A stretch of 21,354 nt of DNA. It comes from Candidatus Pacearchaeota archaeon (GTDB taxonomy: Archaea; Nanobdellota; Nanobdellia; Pacearchaeales; GW2011-AR1). Each line of letters begins with the position of its first letter. Within the stretch, counting starts at the first letter, position 1. The notes below the pieces were generated by a model. The model was given only the letters and a program-made list of their open reading frames with translations, did no database searches and was not told the DNA's origin. The stretch is from the NCBI GenBank assembly GCA_002688875.1, contig NZDU01000062.1:1-21354 (forward strand), in the 5' to 3' direction. Below, in pieces: positions 13,101-21,342 of this stretch. The position numbers and the translations under genes are program-made.

Positions 13101-16100
13101 ATGAAAAGAAGTGCAAATCTTAGGAAGAGCTTTTGTTTAGGTATGTTTGTGATTTTGATGGTTAATGTGGTTGCTAGTTCGGTTTTGGCGGGGGATGTTG
13201 CTTATGTTTATAAGCGGGAGGCGAGGATAGATGATAATGTTGTGGATGTGTTTGAGGATCTTGGGTTGGATGTGGATTTAATTGATGAGGATGATTTGCC
13301 GATTGACTTTTCTGGTTATCAGTTTATTTTTGTGGGAGATGAAAGGTTTCGTAATGAGCATCTTATTCCGTTGTGGGATGTTCCTTCTATTATCTCGAAT
13401 TACTATTTTGGGAATGAGTTTGGTTTGACGGATAGAGATGGGATTTCACAACTTGCTGCGACTAGTCCATTGAGTGTTGTTCGGGATCATTTGGTTACTC
13501 AAGTATATGACAGTGCTACATTTTATGGTTCTTCTATTTCAATTCCATATTATTATTTATCGAATGAGAATAAGGCGGAGGGTTTTGAGAGAATTGCTGG
13601 GGCTTTTTCTGGGCCTAATAATGGTAATGATAATATTCTAGGAGATGTTATAAGTTATGCTGGACCTGGGACTGAGTTGATAAATGGGCGGACCACTGAT
13701 GAGAATGTTTGTTTTTTTGGGATTGTTGAGAGTGATTATTGGACTCCGGCTGCTAAGAGAATGTTTGAAGAGTGTGCTGAGTTTGTGGGAGTTAGTTGTA
13801 ATGTGGATAATGATTGTCCGGATATGAATTTGGGTTTGAGTTATTGTGTTGGAGATGATGTTTATCAAGATGTGGAGGATTTTGAATGTGAGAATCCTGG
13901 AACTTTTGAATCTGAGTGTGTTGATGATGTTGAGAGTAGGTTTGTTAAGAGTTGTAGTGGGAGTTGTGGCGATGGTGAATGTGTTTGTTTAGATATGGAT
14001 AGTGATGGATATGATGAGTGTAATGTTGGAGAGGATGGGGATGATGGTAGAGTGGTTGATTGTAATGATAATAATGATAATATGGCTCCTGGGAAAGTGG
14101 AGATTTGTGATGGGTTGGATAATGATTGTGATGGGTTGGTTGATGAGAATGATGCTAGTTGTAGTGAAGGGAGTATTTGTCTTTTGGGGAGTTGTGTTGA
14201 TGAATGTGTGGATAATGATAATGATAGTTATGATGATTGTTCGATAGGGGAGGATGATGATGACGGGAAGATATTGGATTGTAATGATAATAATGTTAAT
14301 GTTTATCCTGGTGCTTTGGAGATGTGCGATGGAGTTGATAATGATTGTGATGGATTGGTTGATGAGAATGATGGGCATTGTAGTGAAGGAGAGATTTGTG
14401 TTAGTGGACAGTGCAGTCAAGTAGCTTGTAATGATGATATTGATTGTGGTGAGGATGGGTTGGTGGATAGTAGGATGTGTTTTGATGGTGATGTTTATCA
14501 GAAATATAATGATTATACCTGTGTTGATGCTGGAACTGTGAATAGTTTTTGTGATTTGGTTGTTAGTGATATGCTTGTGGATGATTGTAATAATGAGGAG
14601 ATTTGTTTGAGTGGTAATTGTGTGGATGAATGTGAGGATAATGATAATGATAGTTATGATGATTGTTCGATAGGGGAAGAGGATGATGATGGGAAGATAT
14701 TGGATTGTAATGATGGAGATAATAGAATTTATCCTAATGCCCTTGAGGTTTGTGATGGGTTGGACAATGATTGTGATGGGCAAGTGGATGAGGGTAATGG
14801 GCAGTGTAGTGAGGGGAGTATTTGTTCTTTTGGAGAGTGTACTACTATAAGTTGTTATGATAAGTTTGATTGTGGTAATGATGGTTTTATAGATGGTTTG
14901 TTTTGTGGTTTGGATGATAATGTTGAACAGAACTATTTGAGTTGGACTTGTGAAAATCCTGGAAGTGTTAGTAGTAGTTGTACATCTGATGTTGAGCCGA
15001 GGCTTGTTACTGAGTGTTCGGATAGTTGTGTGGATGGGAGTTGCGTTAGTATAGTGTGTGAGAGCGATAGTGAGTGTGATGATAATGATAGTTATACGAA
15101 AGATAGTTGTGTGAATCCTGGAGAGTTGATTAGTTATTGTGAACATGAAGATATAGTTTGTTTGAGTAATGTTGATTGCGATGATAATAATGTGAATACT
15201 CAGGATAGTTGTGTTAATCCGGGAATGGTGAGTAGCTTTTGTAGTTATGACCAGATAACTTGTTTTAATAATGGCGAGTGTGGTGAGGATGGTTTTATTG
15301 ATAATTTATTTTGTAATGGAAATGGAAATGATGATGTTTATCAGAATTATTTGAGTTGGACTTGCGAGAATCGAGGCACGGTGAGTAGTAGTTGTACTCA
15401 AACGATTGACCAGAGATTGGTTACTGAATGTGAGGATAGTTGTGTTGAGGGAAGTTGCGTGAATATTGTTTGTGAGAATGATAATGATTGCGGTGATTTT
15501 GATCCGGATACTATTGATATTTGTGTTAACCCAGGAAGTGTGAGTAGTTTTTGTACTCATGATGATATTGAATGCGGTTCGGATAATGATTGCGGGGTAG
15601 ATAGATATACTGGAGGGTTGTATTGTCAGGGTGATGATTTGTATAGGAATTTTGTGGATAATAGTTGTAATTTGCCTGGAGATGTGAATAGTTTTTGTAG
15701 TAGCGATGTTGATGGAAGGTTTGTGCATGAATGTAGGTATGCGTGTAGTGAGGGAAGTTGTATAAGATGTAATGATGATAGTTATTGTGATGATGGTAGT
15801 GATAGTACGGTTGATAGTTGTAAGTTTGCGGGGACGATAAATAGCTATTGTACTCATGAGAGTGTTCAATGTGGTGATGATTTGGATTGTGGGGTTGATG
15901 GATATGTTGGACAGACTTTTTGTAGGGATGAAAATGTTTATCAGAATTATAGAAGTTGGATGTGTATGAACCCTGGAACTGTTGGAAGTTTCTGTGACTC
16001 GGATCAGGATGCATCGTTGATTGAAGTGTGCAGTGTTGGATGTGATAATGGTCGGTGTGTTGAAGAGACCGAGTGTAATAATGGTTTTGATGACGATAGT

Positions 16101-18170
16101 GATGATTTGATAGATGCTCAGGATCCTGGATGTTGGGATGATCCGTTGAATCCTGGAAGTTATAATCCTAGTTTGGATGATGAAAGTAGGTATGATGTTG
16201 AGTGTAGTGGAGATGATGAATGTGTTGTGGATCCTGAGATGGAGATTTATTGTGATGGTAATAGTGTTTATCAGGATACTTCATCTTCGGCATGTGAAAA
16301 TCCTGGTACTGGGTTGTCGATGTGTGTGCCTGCTTTGATTACGGAGTTGGTCGAGGTTTGTGGGAACAATGAGATTTGTACGGAAGGCCAGTGTATACAA
16401 GTGGCTTGTGATTTGAATAGTGATTGTGGAGTTAATGGGTTTACTGGAGAGAGATATTGTGAAGGCAATGATGTTTTCCAGGATTTTGAATCTAACATTT
16501 GTATTGATGGTGGGACTGTAGATAGTGTTTGTACTTTGAGTACTGATGGAGTTAAGGTTGAGAGTTGTGGTGATGAATTAGTTTGTGATGATGGAGAGTG
16601 TGTTGAAGTGTGTTTTGATTTGGATGGGGATGGTTATGATAGTTGCGACTTAGGAGATCATGGAGATGATGGGTTGCCTTTGGATTGTAATGATAATGAT
16701 GATGAGGTGAATCCGGGTGAGAATGATATGAGTTGTAACGGTGTTGATAATGATTGTAATGGTTTAGTCGATGAGGATTATGTTGTTAGTGGTACTAGTT
16801 GTGGGGTTGGGGAGTGTGGTGCTAATGGGTTGTTGGAGTGTGTTGATGGGGATGAGATTGATAGTTGTGTTGAAGGTGTTGCTAGTGAAGAAGTTTGTGA
16901 TGGGTTGGATAATGATTGTGATGGGTTAGAGGATGAGAGTGATGATCCGTTGTGTGAAGAGGATAATATTTGTTTATTGGGAAGTTGTGTTGCAATAGCT
17001 TGTGATATGGATAGTGATTGTGGTAGCGATGGTTTTGTTGGGAGTGATTTTTGTAGTGAGAATGATAGGTATCAGAATTATAGAGAGTTTAGTTGTAGTA
17101 ATCCTGGGACTATAAGTAGTAGCTGTGGTTCTTCGACCGAGCCTAGATTGAAGGAAGTGTGTAGTTTTGATTGTAGTGGTGGATTGTGTGTTGGTGAGTG
17201 TAATTTGGATAGTGAATGTGATGATGATTTTTATTCTGAGGATTATTGTAGAGAGAATGAGGTTGTTAGGGATTTGCATGATTTTGGTTGTGTGGAGCAT
17301 TTTTGTGTTGAGGATGTGAGTGTCGAAGGTTTGGAAATGTGCTCGGAGCTTTGTGAGAATGGTTTATGTGTTGACGTTGAATGTAACTTGGATAGTGAAT
17401 GTGGTGAGGATGGATTTGAAGGAGAGACTTATTGCCAAGGCGATGATGTTTATCAGAATTACAGGAGTTATATGTGCCTTAATGCTGGGACTTCGATAAG
17501 TATGTGTAGTGATGATCTGGATCCTACGTTGGTTGAGGAGTGTGAGAATGGTTGCGAGAATGGTGTTTGTATAACTGAGATTTGTGATAATGGGATAGAC
17601 GATGATGGAGATGGGTTGATTGATGGGCTGATAGAGGATGTGGATAATGATGATACATTGAGAGTTAGTGAGTATCCTTATGTGGTTGGAACTGCTGGAG
17701 GAGATGATAATGATATGGTTGATCTTGTTGTCGATAATGCTGATAAGTTGGGGATAGAGAATACTGATTTTGATGCTTTGCAGTTGGACAAAGATACTGC
17801 GGATGTGGTTTGTAATTTGATTGGGTATGATCATGCGGTGGCTAGAAGTTTGAGGTGTAATGGGATTGGGGCGATTGATAAAAGGTGTGGATTTACGAGT
17901 CCTCATAATAATGACTTTGGGGTTTGGGATGAGAGTGTTGGGGATTTTAAAACAGTAAATGCGCATAAGGTAGGTAATAGATGGTTGCAACAGTTTACGT
18001 GTGAAGGTAAGTTGACTGAATGTAGTAATTTTGTAGATGATGATGGAGATGAAAAGATAGATTATTGTAATGGAAGTAATGATAATAGTTGCGATGATGG
18101 TTGTGCGAGTCCTGAAGATGTGAGTGAAGTGGGGCATGATCCTGAATGCGAATCTGGGGTTGTAGAATAG
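13101..18170 (+). CDS. Giant secreted Cys/Asp-rich repeat protein (1689 aa) with MopE-like metal-binding repeats
   Basis: After a signal peptide (residues 1-30, ending VLA), residues 31-232 form an alpha/beta domain similar to the N-terminus of the 701-aa protein at 19115 (AYVYKRE..., VFEDLGLDVDLIDEDDLP, YQFIFVGD, NVCFFGI, AAKRMFEECAEFV). Residues 233-1490 are Cys-rich. There are about eleven long repeats of some 65 residues, of the form C..D.DCG.DG..G..fC.g.dvYQNY.s..C.NPGTv.SfC....e..lv..C...C..G.CV, plus four short versions lacking the YQNY half. Interspersed are four full MopE-like modules (DCNDN...NPG..E.CDG.DNDCDGLVDE, near residues 319, 393, 534 and 1194) and a half copy near 1264, Asp-rich and likely calcium or copper binding. 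Residues 1492-1689 form a separate C-terminal domain beginning CDNGIDDDGDGLIDG. No membrane anchor is present. More than a hundred cysteines imply extensive disulfides. A stalk or adhesin role is inference. Confidence 0.8.
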   Translation: MKRSANLRKSFCLGMFVILMVNVVASSVLAGDVAYVYKREARIDDNVVDVFEDLGLDVDLIDEDDLPIDFSGYQFIFVGDERFRNEHLIPLWDVPSIISNYYFGNEFGLTDRDGISQLAATSPLSVVRDHLVTQVYDSATFYGSSISIPYYYLSNENKAEGFERIAGAFSGPNNGNDNILGDVISYAGPGTELINGRTTDENVCFFGIVESDYWTPAAKRMFEECAEFVGVSCNVDNDCPDMNLGLSYCVGDDVYQDVEDFECENPGTFESECVDDVESRFVKSCSGSCGDGECVCLDMDSDGYDECNVGEDGDDGRVVDCNDNNDNMAPGKVEICDGLDNDCDGLVDENDASCSEGSICLLGSCVDECVDNDNDSYDDCSIGEDDDDGKILDCNDNNVNVYPGALEMCDGVDNDCDGLVDENDGHCSEGEICVSGQCSQVACNDDIDCGEDGLVDSRMCFDGDVYQKYNDYTCVDAGTVNSFCDLVVSDMLVDDCNNEEICLSGNCVDECEDNDNDSYDDCSIGEEDDDGKILDCNDGDNRIYPNALEVCDGLDNDCDGQVDEGNGQCSEGSICSFGECTTISCYDKFDCGNDGFIDGLFCGLDDNVEQNYLSWTCENPGSVSSSCTSDVEPRLVTECSDSCVDGSCVSIVCESDSECDDNDSYTKDSCVNPGELISYCEHEDIVCLSNVDCDDNNVNTQDSCVNPGMVSSFCSYDQITCFNNGECGEDGFIDNLFCNGNGNDDVYQNYLSWTCENRGTVSSSCTQTIDQRLVTECEDSCVEGSCVNIVCENDNDCGDFDPDTIDICVNPGSVSSFCTHDDIECGSDNDCGVDRYTGGLYCQGDDLYRNFVDNSCNLPGDVNSFCSSDVDGRFVHECRYACSEGSCIRCNDDSYCDDGSDSTVDSCKFAGTINSYCTHESVQCGDDLDCGVDGYVGQTFCRDENVYQNYRSWMCMNPGTVGSFCDSDQDASLIEVCSVGCDNGRCVEETECNNGFDDDSDDLIDAQDPGCWDDPLNPGSYNPSLDDESRYDVECSGDDECVVDPEMEIYCDGNSVYQDTSSSACENPGTGLSMCVPALITELVEVCGNNEICTEGQCIQVACDLNSDCGVNGFTGERYCEGNDVFQDFESNICIDGGTVDSVCTLSTDGVKVESCGDELVCDDGECVEVCFDLDGDGYDSCDLGDHGDDGLPLDCNDNDDEVNPGENDMSCNGVDNDCNGLVDEDYVVSGTSCGVGECGANGLLECVDGDEIDSCVEGVASEEVCDGLDNDCDGLEDESDDPLCEEDNICLLGSCVAIACDMDSDCGSDGFVGSDFCSENDRYQNYREFSCSNPGTISSSCGSSTEPRLKEVCSFDCSGGLCVGECNLDSECDDDFYSEDYCRENEVVRDLHDFGCVEHFCVEDVSVEGLEMCSELCENGLCVDVECNLDSECGEDGFEGETYCQGDDVYQNYRSYMCLNAGTSISMCSDDLDPTLVEECENGCENGVCITEICDNGIDDDGDGLIDGLIEDVDNDDTLRVSEYPYVVGTAGGDDNDMVDLVVDNADKLGIENTDFDALQLDKDTADVVCNLIGYDHAVARSLRCNGIGAIDKRCGFTSPHNNDFGVWDESVGDFKTVNAHKVGNRWLQQFTCEGKLTECSNFVDDDGDEKIDYCNGSNDNSCDDGCASPEDVSEVGHDPECESGVVE
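14211..14289 (+). repeat. Near-identical DNA duplication in MopE-like region, copy 1
   Basis: The first 41 nt (14211-14251) are identical to 14637-14677, and a further 24-nt block (GGGAAGATATTGGATTG and following) is also identical. The copies lie 426 bp apart and encode DNDNDSYDDCSIGE, then GKILDCND. Confidence 0.8.
14637..14713 (+). repeat. Near-identical DNA duplication in MopE-like region, copy 2
   Basis: Partner of 14211-14289, differing mainly by small in-frame changes around the acidic stretch (EEDDDG against EDDDDG). Such conservation at synonymous positions, where the other repeats have drifted, points to recent duplication or gene conversion. Confidence 0.8.
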
Positions 18171-18187
18171 TGTCTTTGTAACTACTG

Positions 18188-18218
18188 TTTTTTAGATAAT
18201 GTTTTCTATTATACTTTT
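18188..18218 (+). terminator. T-rich terminator after the 1689-aa gene
   Basis: T-runs (TTTTTT at 18188-18193, TTTT and TTTTT further on) follow the stop codon by about 18 nt, without a clear hairpin. Confidence 0.45.
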
Positions 18219-18244
18219 TACCGAGGTTATGTTGGAAAGAAATA

Positions 18245-18255
18245 ATGTTTAAAAA
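18245..18255 (+). promoter_or_regulatory. TATA box of the two-gene anchored-protein operon
   Basis: ATGTTTAAAAA lies about 22-32 nt before ATG 18277, giving a leaderless transcript. The AGTAGTAA word of the shared element is absent, so this operon is probably regulated differently. Confidence 0.5.
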
Positions 18256-18276
18256 CCAATTAACTGTAAAGTTACT

Positions 18277-19134
18277 ATGAAATTTGGTCTTAGAATATTT
18301 AGTATATTGGTTCTTGTTGTTATGATGCTTAGTTTTGTTGCTAGTGTGAGCGCTATTACAGGGAGTATTGGTAATGCTCGGATGATTTTGAGAGTGGATG
18401 AAGGAGATAGTATAGAGAAGTATATTCTTGTTAAAAATATAAATGAGGTTAGTGTTGATGTGGAGTTGTTTGCGAGTGGGGATTTGGAGGATCATATTAC
18501 GATTAGAGATGGTGAGTTTACTCTGAGTCCTAATAGCGAGAAGAGGGCTTATTTTGATATTGATGTTGCTAAGGATGGTACGACGGAGACTAAGATAAAT
18601 GTTAAGTTTGCGCCTAGTGAGGGTGGGAATGGTGTTGGATTGAGTAGTACTGTGATTGTTATTGCAAAGGATACCGATGGTAATGATGATAGTAATTGGT
18701 TTACTGAGCTTTTTGGTGGAGGTTCTGGTGGTTCGGGAGGTTCTGGTGGTTCTGGGGGTTCTGGTGGGTCTGATGATGGTTCGGGAGGTTCTGGGAGTGA
18801 TGGTGGTTCGGATGGTTCTGGAGGAGTTAGTGTTGGGAATGGTGGTTCGGATGAAGATGATAATGGTGATGATGGGAGTGAGACTATAATTGGAAATGTA
18901 GATTCTGAGAAGAAGCCAGGAATTTCAGGTAATAGTAAGTTGTTGGTACCTACATTTAGTACGTTGGTTCTTTTTTTGGTGTTGTTGGGATTGTTGGTTT
19001 GGAGTAAAAAGAAAATGATTGGTAAGAATGAAGGGAAAGGTAATGAGAGTTTGGATGATTATAAAAACAAAGAGGATGATAGGGGAGATAGTAAGAAAAA
19101 TAAATTAAAAAAGAATGATAAAAAGGATGTTTAA
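18277..19134 (+). CDS. Surface protein with Gly/Ser linker, C-terminal membrane anchor and charged cytoplasmic tail
   Basis: 285 aa: signal peptide (about 1-26, ending VSA), one Ig-like beta-sandwich (27-135; GSIGNARMILRVDEGDSIEK, then YILVKNINEVSVDVELFASG, then FTLSPNSEKRAYFDI), a low-complexity GGSGGSGG linker (about 147-195) with acidic residues, a membrane helix (about 222-243; STLVLFLVLLGLLVW), and a Lys/Asp-rich cytoplasmic tail (244-285). The layout is that of a type I membrane protein whose folded domain is held away from the membrane by a flexible arm. The Ig-like domain has the feel of a family common in DPANN archaea, of unknown function. Its 3' end overlaps the next gene, so the two are cotranscribed and probably translated together. 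Confidence 0.75.
   Translation: MKFGLRIFSILVLVVMMLSFVASVSAITGSIGNARMILRVDEGDSIEKYILVKNINEVSVDVELFASGDLEDHITIRDGEFTLSPNSEKRAYFDIDVAKDGTTETKINVKFAPSEGGNGVGLSSTVIVIAKDTDGNDDSNWFTELFGGGSGGSGGSGGSGGSGGSDDGSGGSGSDGGSDGSGGVSVGNGGSDEDDNGDDGSETIIGNVDSEKKPGISGNSKLLVPTFSTLVLFLVLLGLLVWSKKKMIGKNEGKGNESLDDYKNKEDDRGDSKKNKLKKNDKKDV
18715..18865 (+). repeat. GGT-TCT-type low-complexity repeat (Gly/Ser linker)
   Basis: Tandem GGTTCTGGTGG/GGTTCGGGAGG units encode the Gly-Ser linker. They vary at third positions, which argues for selection on the protein rather than a fresh DNA slippage tract. Confidence 0.75.
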
Positions 19135-21220
19135 AAATCTTATTTTATTTGTTTTGGTTTTGGTTTTATTACCGACGGTGTTTGCTCTTGATATTGGTTA
19201 TGTTGTGAGTAATCCTGGTGTTTTGAGTGGGAATGATGTTTCTTTAAGGAATATTTTGGTTGGGGATGGGCATATGGTGAGTTTTTTGGATGATGTGAGT
19301 TTTAATGCTGGGAATTATGATTTGATTATTGTGAGTGGAGGGGTTAGTAATATTGAAGGGGTTTTTGATAATACTAAGTATAGAACTTTGTTTTTGGGGA
19401 ATAGTGCGGCTAAGAAAGCTGGACTGAGTAGTGGCTCGACTACGTCTTCAAGGAGAAGGTCTGAGATTAGAGATATAACTCATTATGTTACGGAAGAGTA
19501 TAGTTTAGGGGATTTGGATCTTTATACAAGTACGGGGAGTATGTCTTATTTGAATGGGTGTAAGGCGAGTGGGTCTTATAGTCTTGTGAGTCATGATTCT
19601 GATAATAGTAAGATTGTTGTTTTTGGGGTTGACCATAATTCTATGCTTATAGATAGTGGTTGTACGGATAGGGATAAGAGAGTTTATGAGAGTAATGTGT
19701 TTTTTGGGTTGAATGAGGTTAGTAAGTGGAATAGCGAGGCTGAGAATTTGTTTAAGCGTTCTATTGTTTGGTTGGTTACTTCTGGTTTGGTCGATGAGGA
19801 TGGAGATGGATATGATTCTTTGGAATCTGGAGGGGATGATTGTGATGATAATGATGCTGATGTTAATCCGGGATCTAGTGATATTAATAAGAATTGTGTT
19901 AATGATGCTCCGGAGATAATTAGTGTGAATCCGGCTAATAATTTTAACATTCTTGAGAATGTTGGTAGAGTGTTTCTTGTTAGTGTGAGAGATGAAGAGA
20001 GTGATTTGGATTATATTTGGAAAGTTAATAATCGGATTGTGGGGAGTGAGAGTAGTTATGAATTTAATAGGAATATGGGAGTGTATAATGTTGAGGTTAT
20101 TGTTAGTGATGGTAGTTTGAGTGATTCTAATTCTTGGACGGTTAATGTTAGAGATTCTAGTTATTTTAGTTGTTCGGATTTGGGAGGGATTGTGTGTTCT
20201 GTAAATCAGGTTTGTGATAGTGAATTATATGAGGTTAGTGATACAAATTCTTGTTGCTCGAGTAGTTGTTCTGTAAAACCGCCGGAGTTTAGCGATGCTA
20301 GTAATATTTGTGAGAGTAAAAATAGTAAGATCGAAATTGATTTGGATAATTTTGATGAGAATCTGGATTATGAGGTCGGGCAGGAGATTGATTTTGATAT
20401 TAAGATAGGGAATGAGTTTGATGATAAGATGGAGGTTGAGGTTGAGGGTTATTTTTATGATGTTACGGATGAGAAGGTTATTGAGAGTTTTGAGGATAAG
20501 TTTGATATTAATAAAGATGGTAGTGAGTTGTCGAGTTTTGATTTTAAGATACCTTATGATTTAGAGGACGATCATGATTATAGGATATTTGTTTATGTGG
20601 AGAATGATAATAATTTGTGTAATCAGAAGGATGTGGCGGTTGATGTTATTAGGGGCGATTTGGATGTTTTTATTGATAAGCTGAGGATTGATCAGGATTC
20701 TTTTGTTTGTGGAGATAGTGTTGATGTTAGAGTGGATGTTAAGAATTATGGGGATGATGACGAGGATGTTTATGTTAGTGTTGTTAATTCGGATTTGTCG
20801 ATTAATGAAAGGAGCGAGAGTTTTGAGATTGAGAAATATGGTGATGATGACGATGAGAGAGAGAATTTTCTGATTTGGATTCCAGAGGATGCTGAGAATG
20901 GAAGGTATAATCTTAAGGTAGAGGTTCATACTGATGGAGATAATTTTGTTGTTGAGAGAGAGATTGTGTTGGAGAGTTGTAGTTCTCAAGGGGTTGAAGG
21001 GAGTGAGGTTGGTGGAGGGGTTCGGTTGGGTGGTTCTGAGTTGGGGTTGGGTGGTTCAGGGGACGAAGGGGTTGAGTTAGGTGGTGATGGGTTGATTGGA
21101 GGGGTTATTGGGGAGGTGGGGGTTGTCGAGGGGGTTGATAAGGTAGAAGTTTTTGTGGGGTTCGTGTTATTGTTTATTGCTATTGGGTCTTTGGGGGCGG
21201 TGTGGTGGTTTTTTGGGTAG
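19115..21220 (+). CDS. Membrane-anchored surface protein (701 aa), putative S-layer-like
   Basis: The start at ATG 19115 overlaps the upstream gene by 20 nt; ATG 19127 (8-nt overlap) gives nearly the same signal peptide (MFKNLILFVLVLVLLPTVFA) and is equally likely. Residues about 25-225 resemble the N-terminal alpha/beta domain of the 1689-aa protein (IGYVVSNPG, YDLIIVSGG, IVVFGVDHN, ENLFKRSIVWLV). Residues 228-262 hold a MopE/EF-hand-like segment (DEDGDGYDSLESGGDDCDDN), and 265-345 a PKD/Ig-like domain. Residues 350-390 are Cys-rich (CSDLGG, CSVNQVC, CCSSSC). Two acidic beta domains follow (about 400-510 and 515-627; QEIDFDIKIGNEF and DSVDVRVDVKNYG), then a Gly-rich linker, and a final membrane helix (about 677-701, ending WWFFG). 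The overall layout suggests a tethered surface-layer or adhesion protein working with its operon partner. Confidence 0.75.
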   Translation: MIKRMFKNLILFVLVLVLLPTVFALDIGYVVSNPGVLSGNDVSLRNILVGDGHMVSFLDDVSFNAGNYDLIIVSGGVSNIEGVFDNTKYRTLFLGNSAAKKAGLSSGSTTSSRRRSEIRDITHYVTEEYSLGDLDLYTSTGSMSYLNGCKASGSYSLVSHDSDNSKIVVFGVDHNSMLIDSGCTDRDKRVYESNVFFGLNEVSKWNSEAENLFKRSIVWLVTSGLVDEDGDGYDSLESGGDDCDDNDADVNPGSSDINKNCVNDAPEIISVNPANNFNILENVGRVFLVSVRDEESDLDYIWKVNNRIVGSESSYEFNRNMGVYNVEVIVSDGSLSDSNSWTVNVRDSSYFSCSDLGGIVCSVNQVCDSELYEVSDTNSCCSSSCSVKPPEFSDASNICESKNSKIEIDLDNFDENLDYEVGQEIDFDIKIGNEFDDKMEVEVEGYFYDVTDEKVIESFEDKFDINKDGSELSSFDFKIPYDLEDDHDYRIFVYVENDNNLCNQKDVAVDVIRGDLDVFIDKLRIDQDSFVCGDSVDVRVDVKNYGDDDEDVYVSVVNSDLSINERSESFEIEKYGDDDDERENFLIWIPEDAENGRYNLKVEVHTDGDNFVVEREIVLESCSSQGVEGSEVGGGVRLGGSELGLGGSGDEGVELGGDGLIGGVIGEVGVVEGVDKVEVFVGFVLLFIAIGSLGAVWWFFG

Positions 21221-21342
21221 GGTTGGTTGGGAAGATTTTTATTATGTTCTAAAATATATATTTTGTTGAAACAGTGTGCTCAGAAGAGACATATGTCGTA
21301 GGCAACCATAAATTAGTTCGTGTGTAAAATCGAACTAATTGG
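21221..21342 (+). promoter_or_regulatory. Promoter and structured leader of a gene leaving the window
   Basis: A short T-run (21236-21240) ends the previous unit. AAAATATATATTTT (21251-21264) is a perfect palindrome and TATA box; transcription would start near 21285. The leader then contains the palindrome GACATATGTC (21288-21297) and a long hairpin (21311-21340), and ends at ATG 21343. It could also be the 5' part of a small RNA. Confidence 0.45.
21311..21340 (+). promoter_or_regulatory. Perfect 10-bp inverted repeat just before a start codon
   Basis: AATTAGTTCG, a 10-nt loop, then CGAACTAATT. The stem ends 2 nt before ATG 21343, so folding would affect ribosome access. A double-stranded operator for a dimeric regulator is the alternative reading. 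Confidence 0.6.

Larger units (their letters stand above)
13797..17575 (+). repeat. Cys-rich ~65-residue protein repeats (long and short forms)
   Basis: About eleven long units, one divergent unit near 17200-17395 and four short units (near 15060, 15165, 15480 and 15770) alternate inside the 1689-aa gene. The short units keep only the D-S-C-x-N-P-G-x-x-S-x-C-x-H/Y part, so they look like deletion derivatives of the long form. Units in the middle alternate long and short, suggesting amplification of a long-short pair. Confidence 0.7.

Noticed and set aside
12898..13116. 72-codon minus-strand frame upstream of the 1689-aa gene
   Set aside because: Lys/Asn/Tyr-rich AT-driven sequence that covers the well-supported promoter element and start codon of the plus-strand gene.
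13989..15146. Long minus-strand open frame (385 codons) inside the 1689-aa gene, and several similar ones (15306-15869, 15526-16014, 17364-18137)
   Set aside because: They encode Ile/Thr/His/Tyr-rich low-complexity strings. They arise because the C-poor GAT/AGT/TGT-rich sense codons rarely give antisense stops. The sense strand has a signal peptide and clear repeats.
18715..18865. Regular short repeats considered as a CRISPR or minisatellite
   Set aside because: They are in frame, encode a Gly/Ser linker between a folded domain and a membrane helix, and have no spacer structure.
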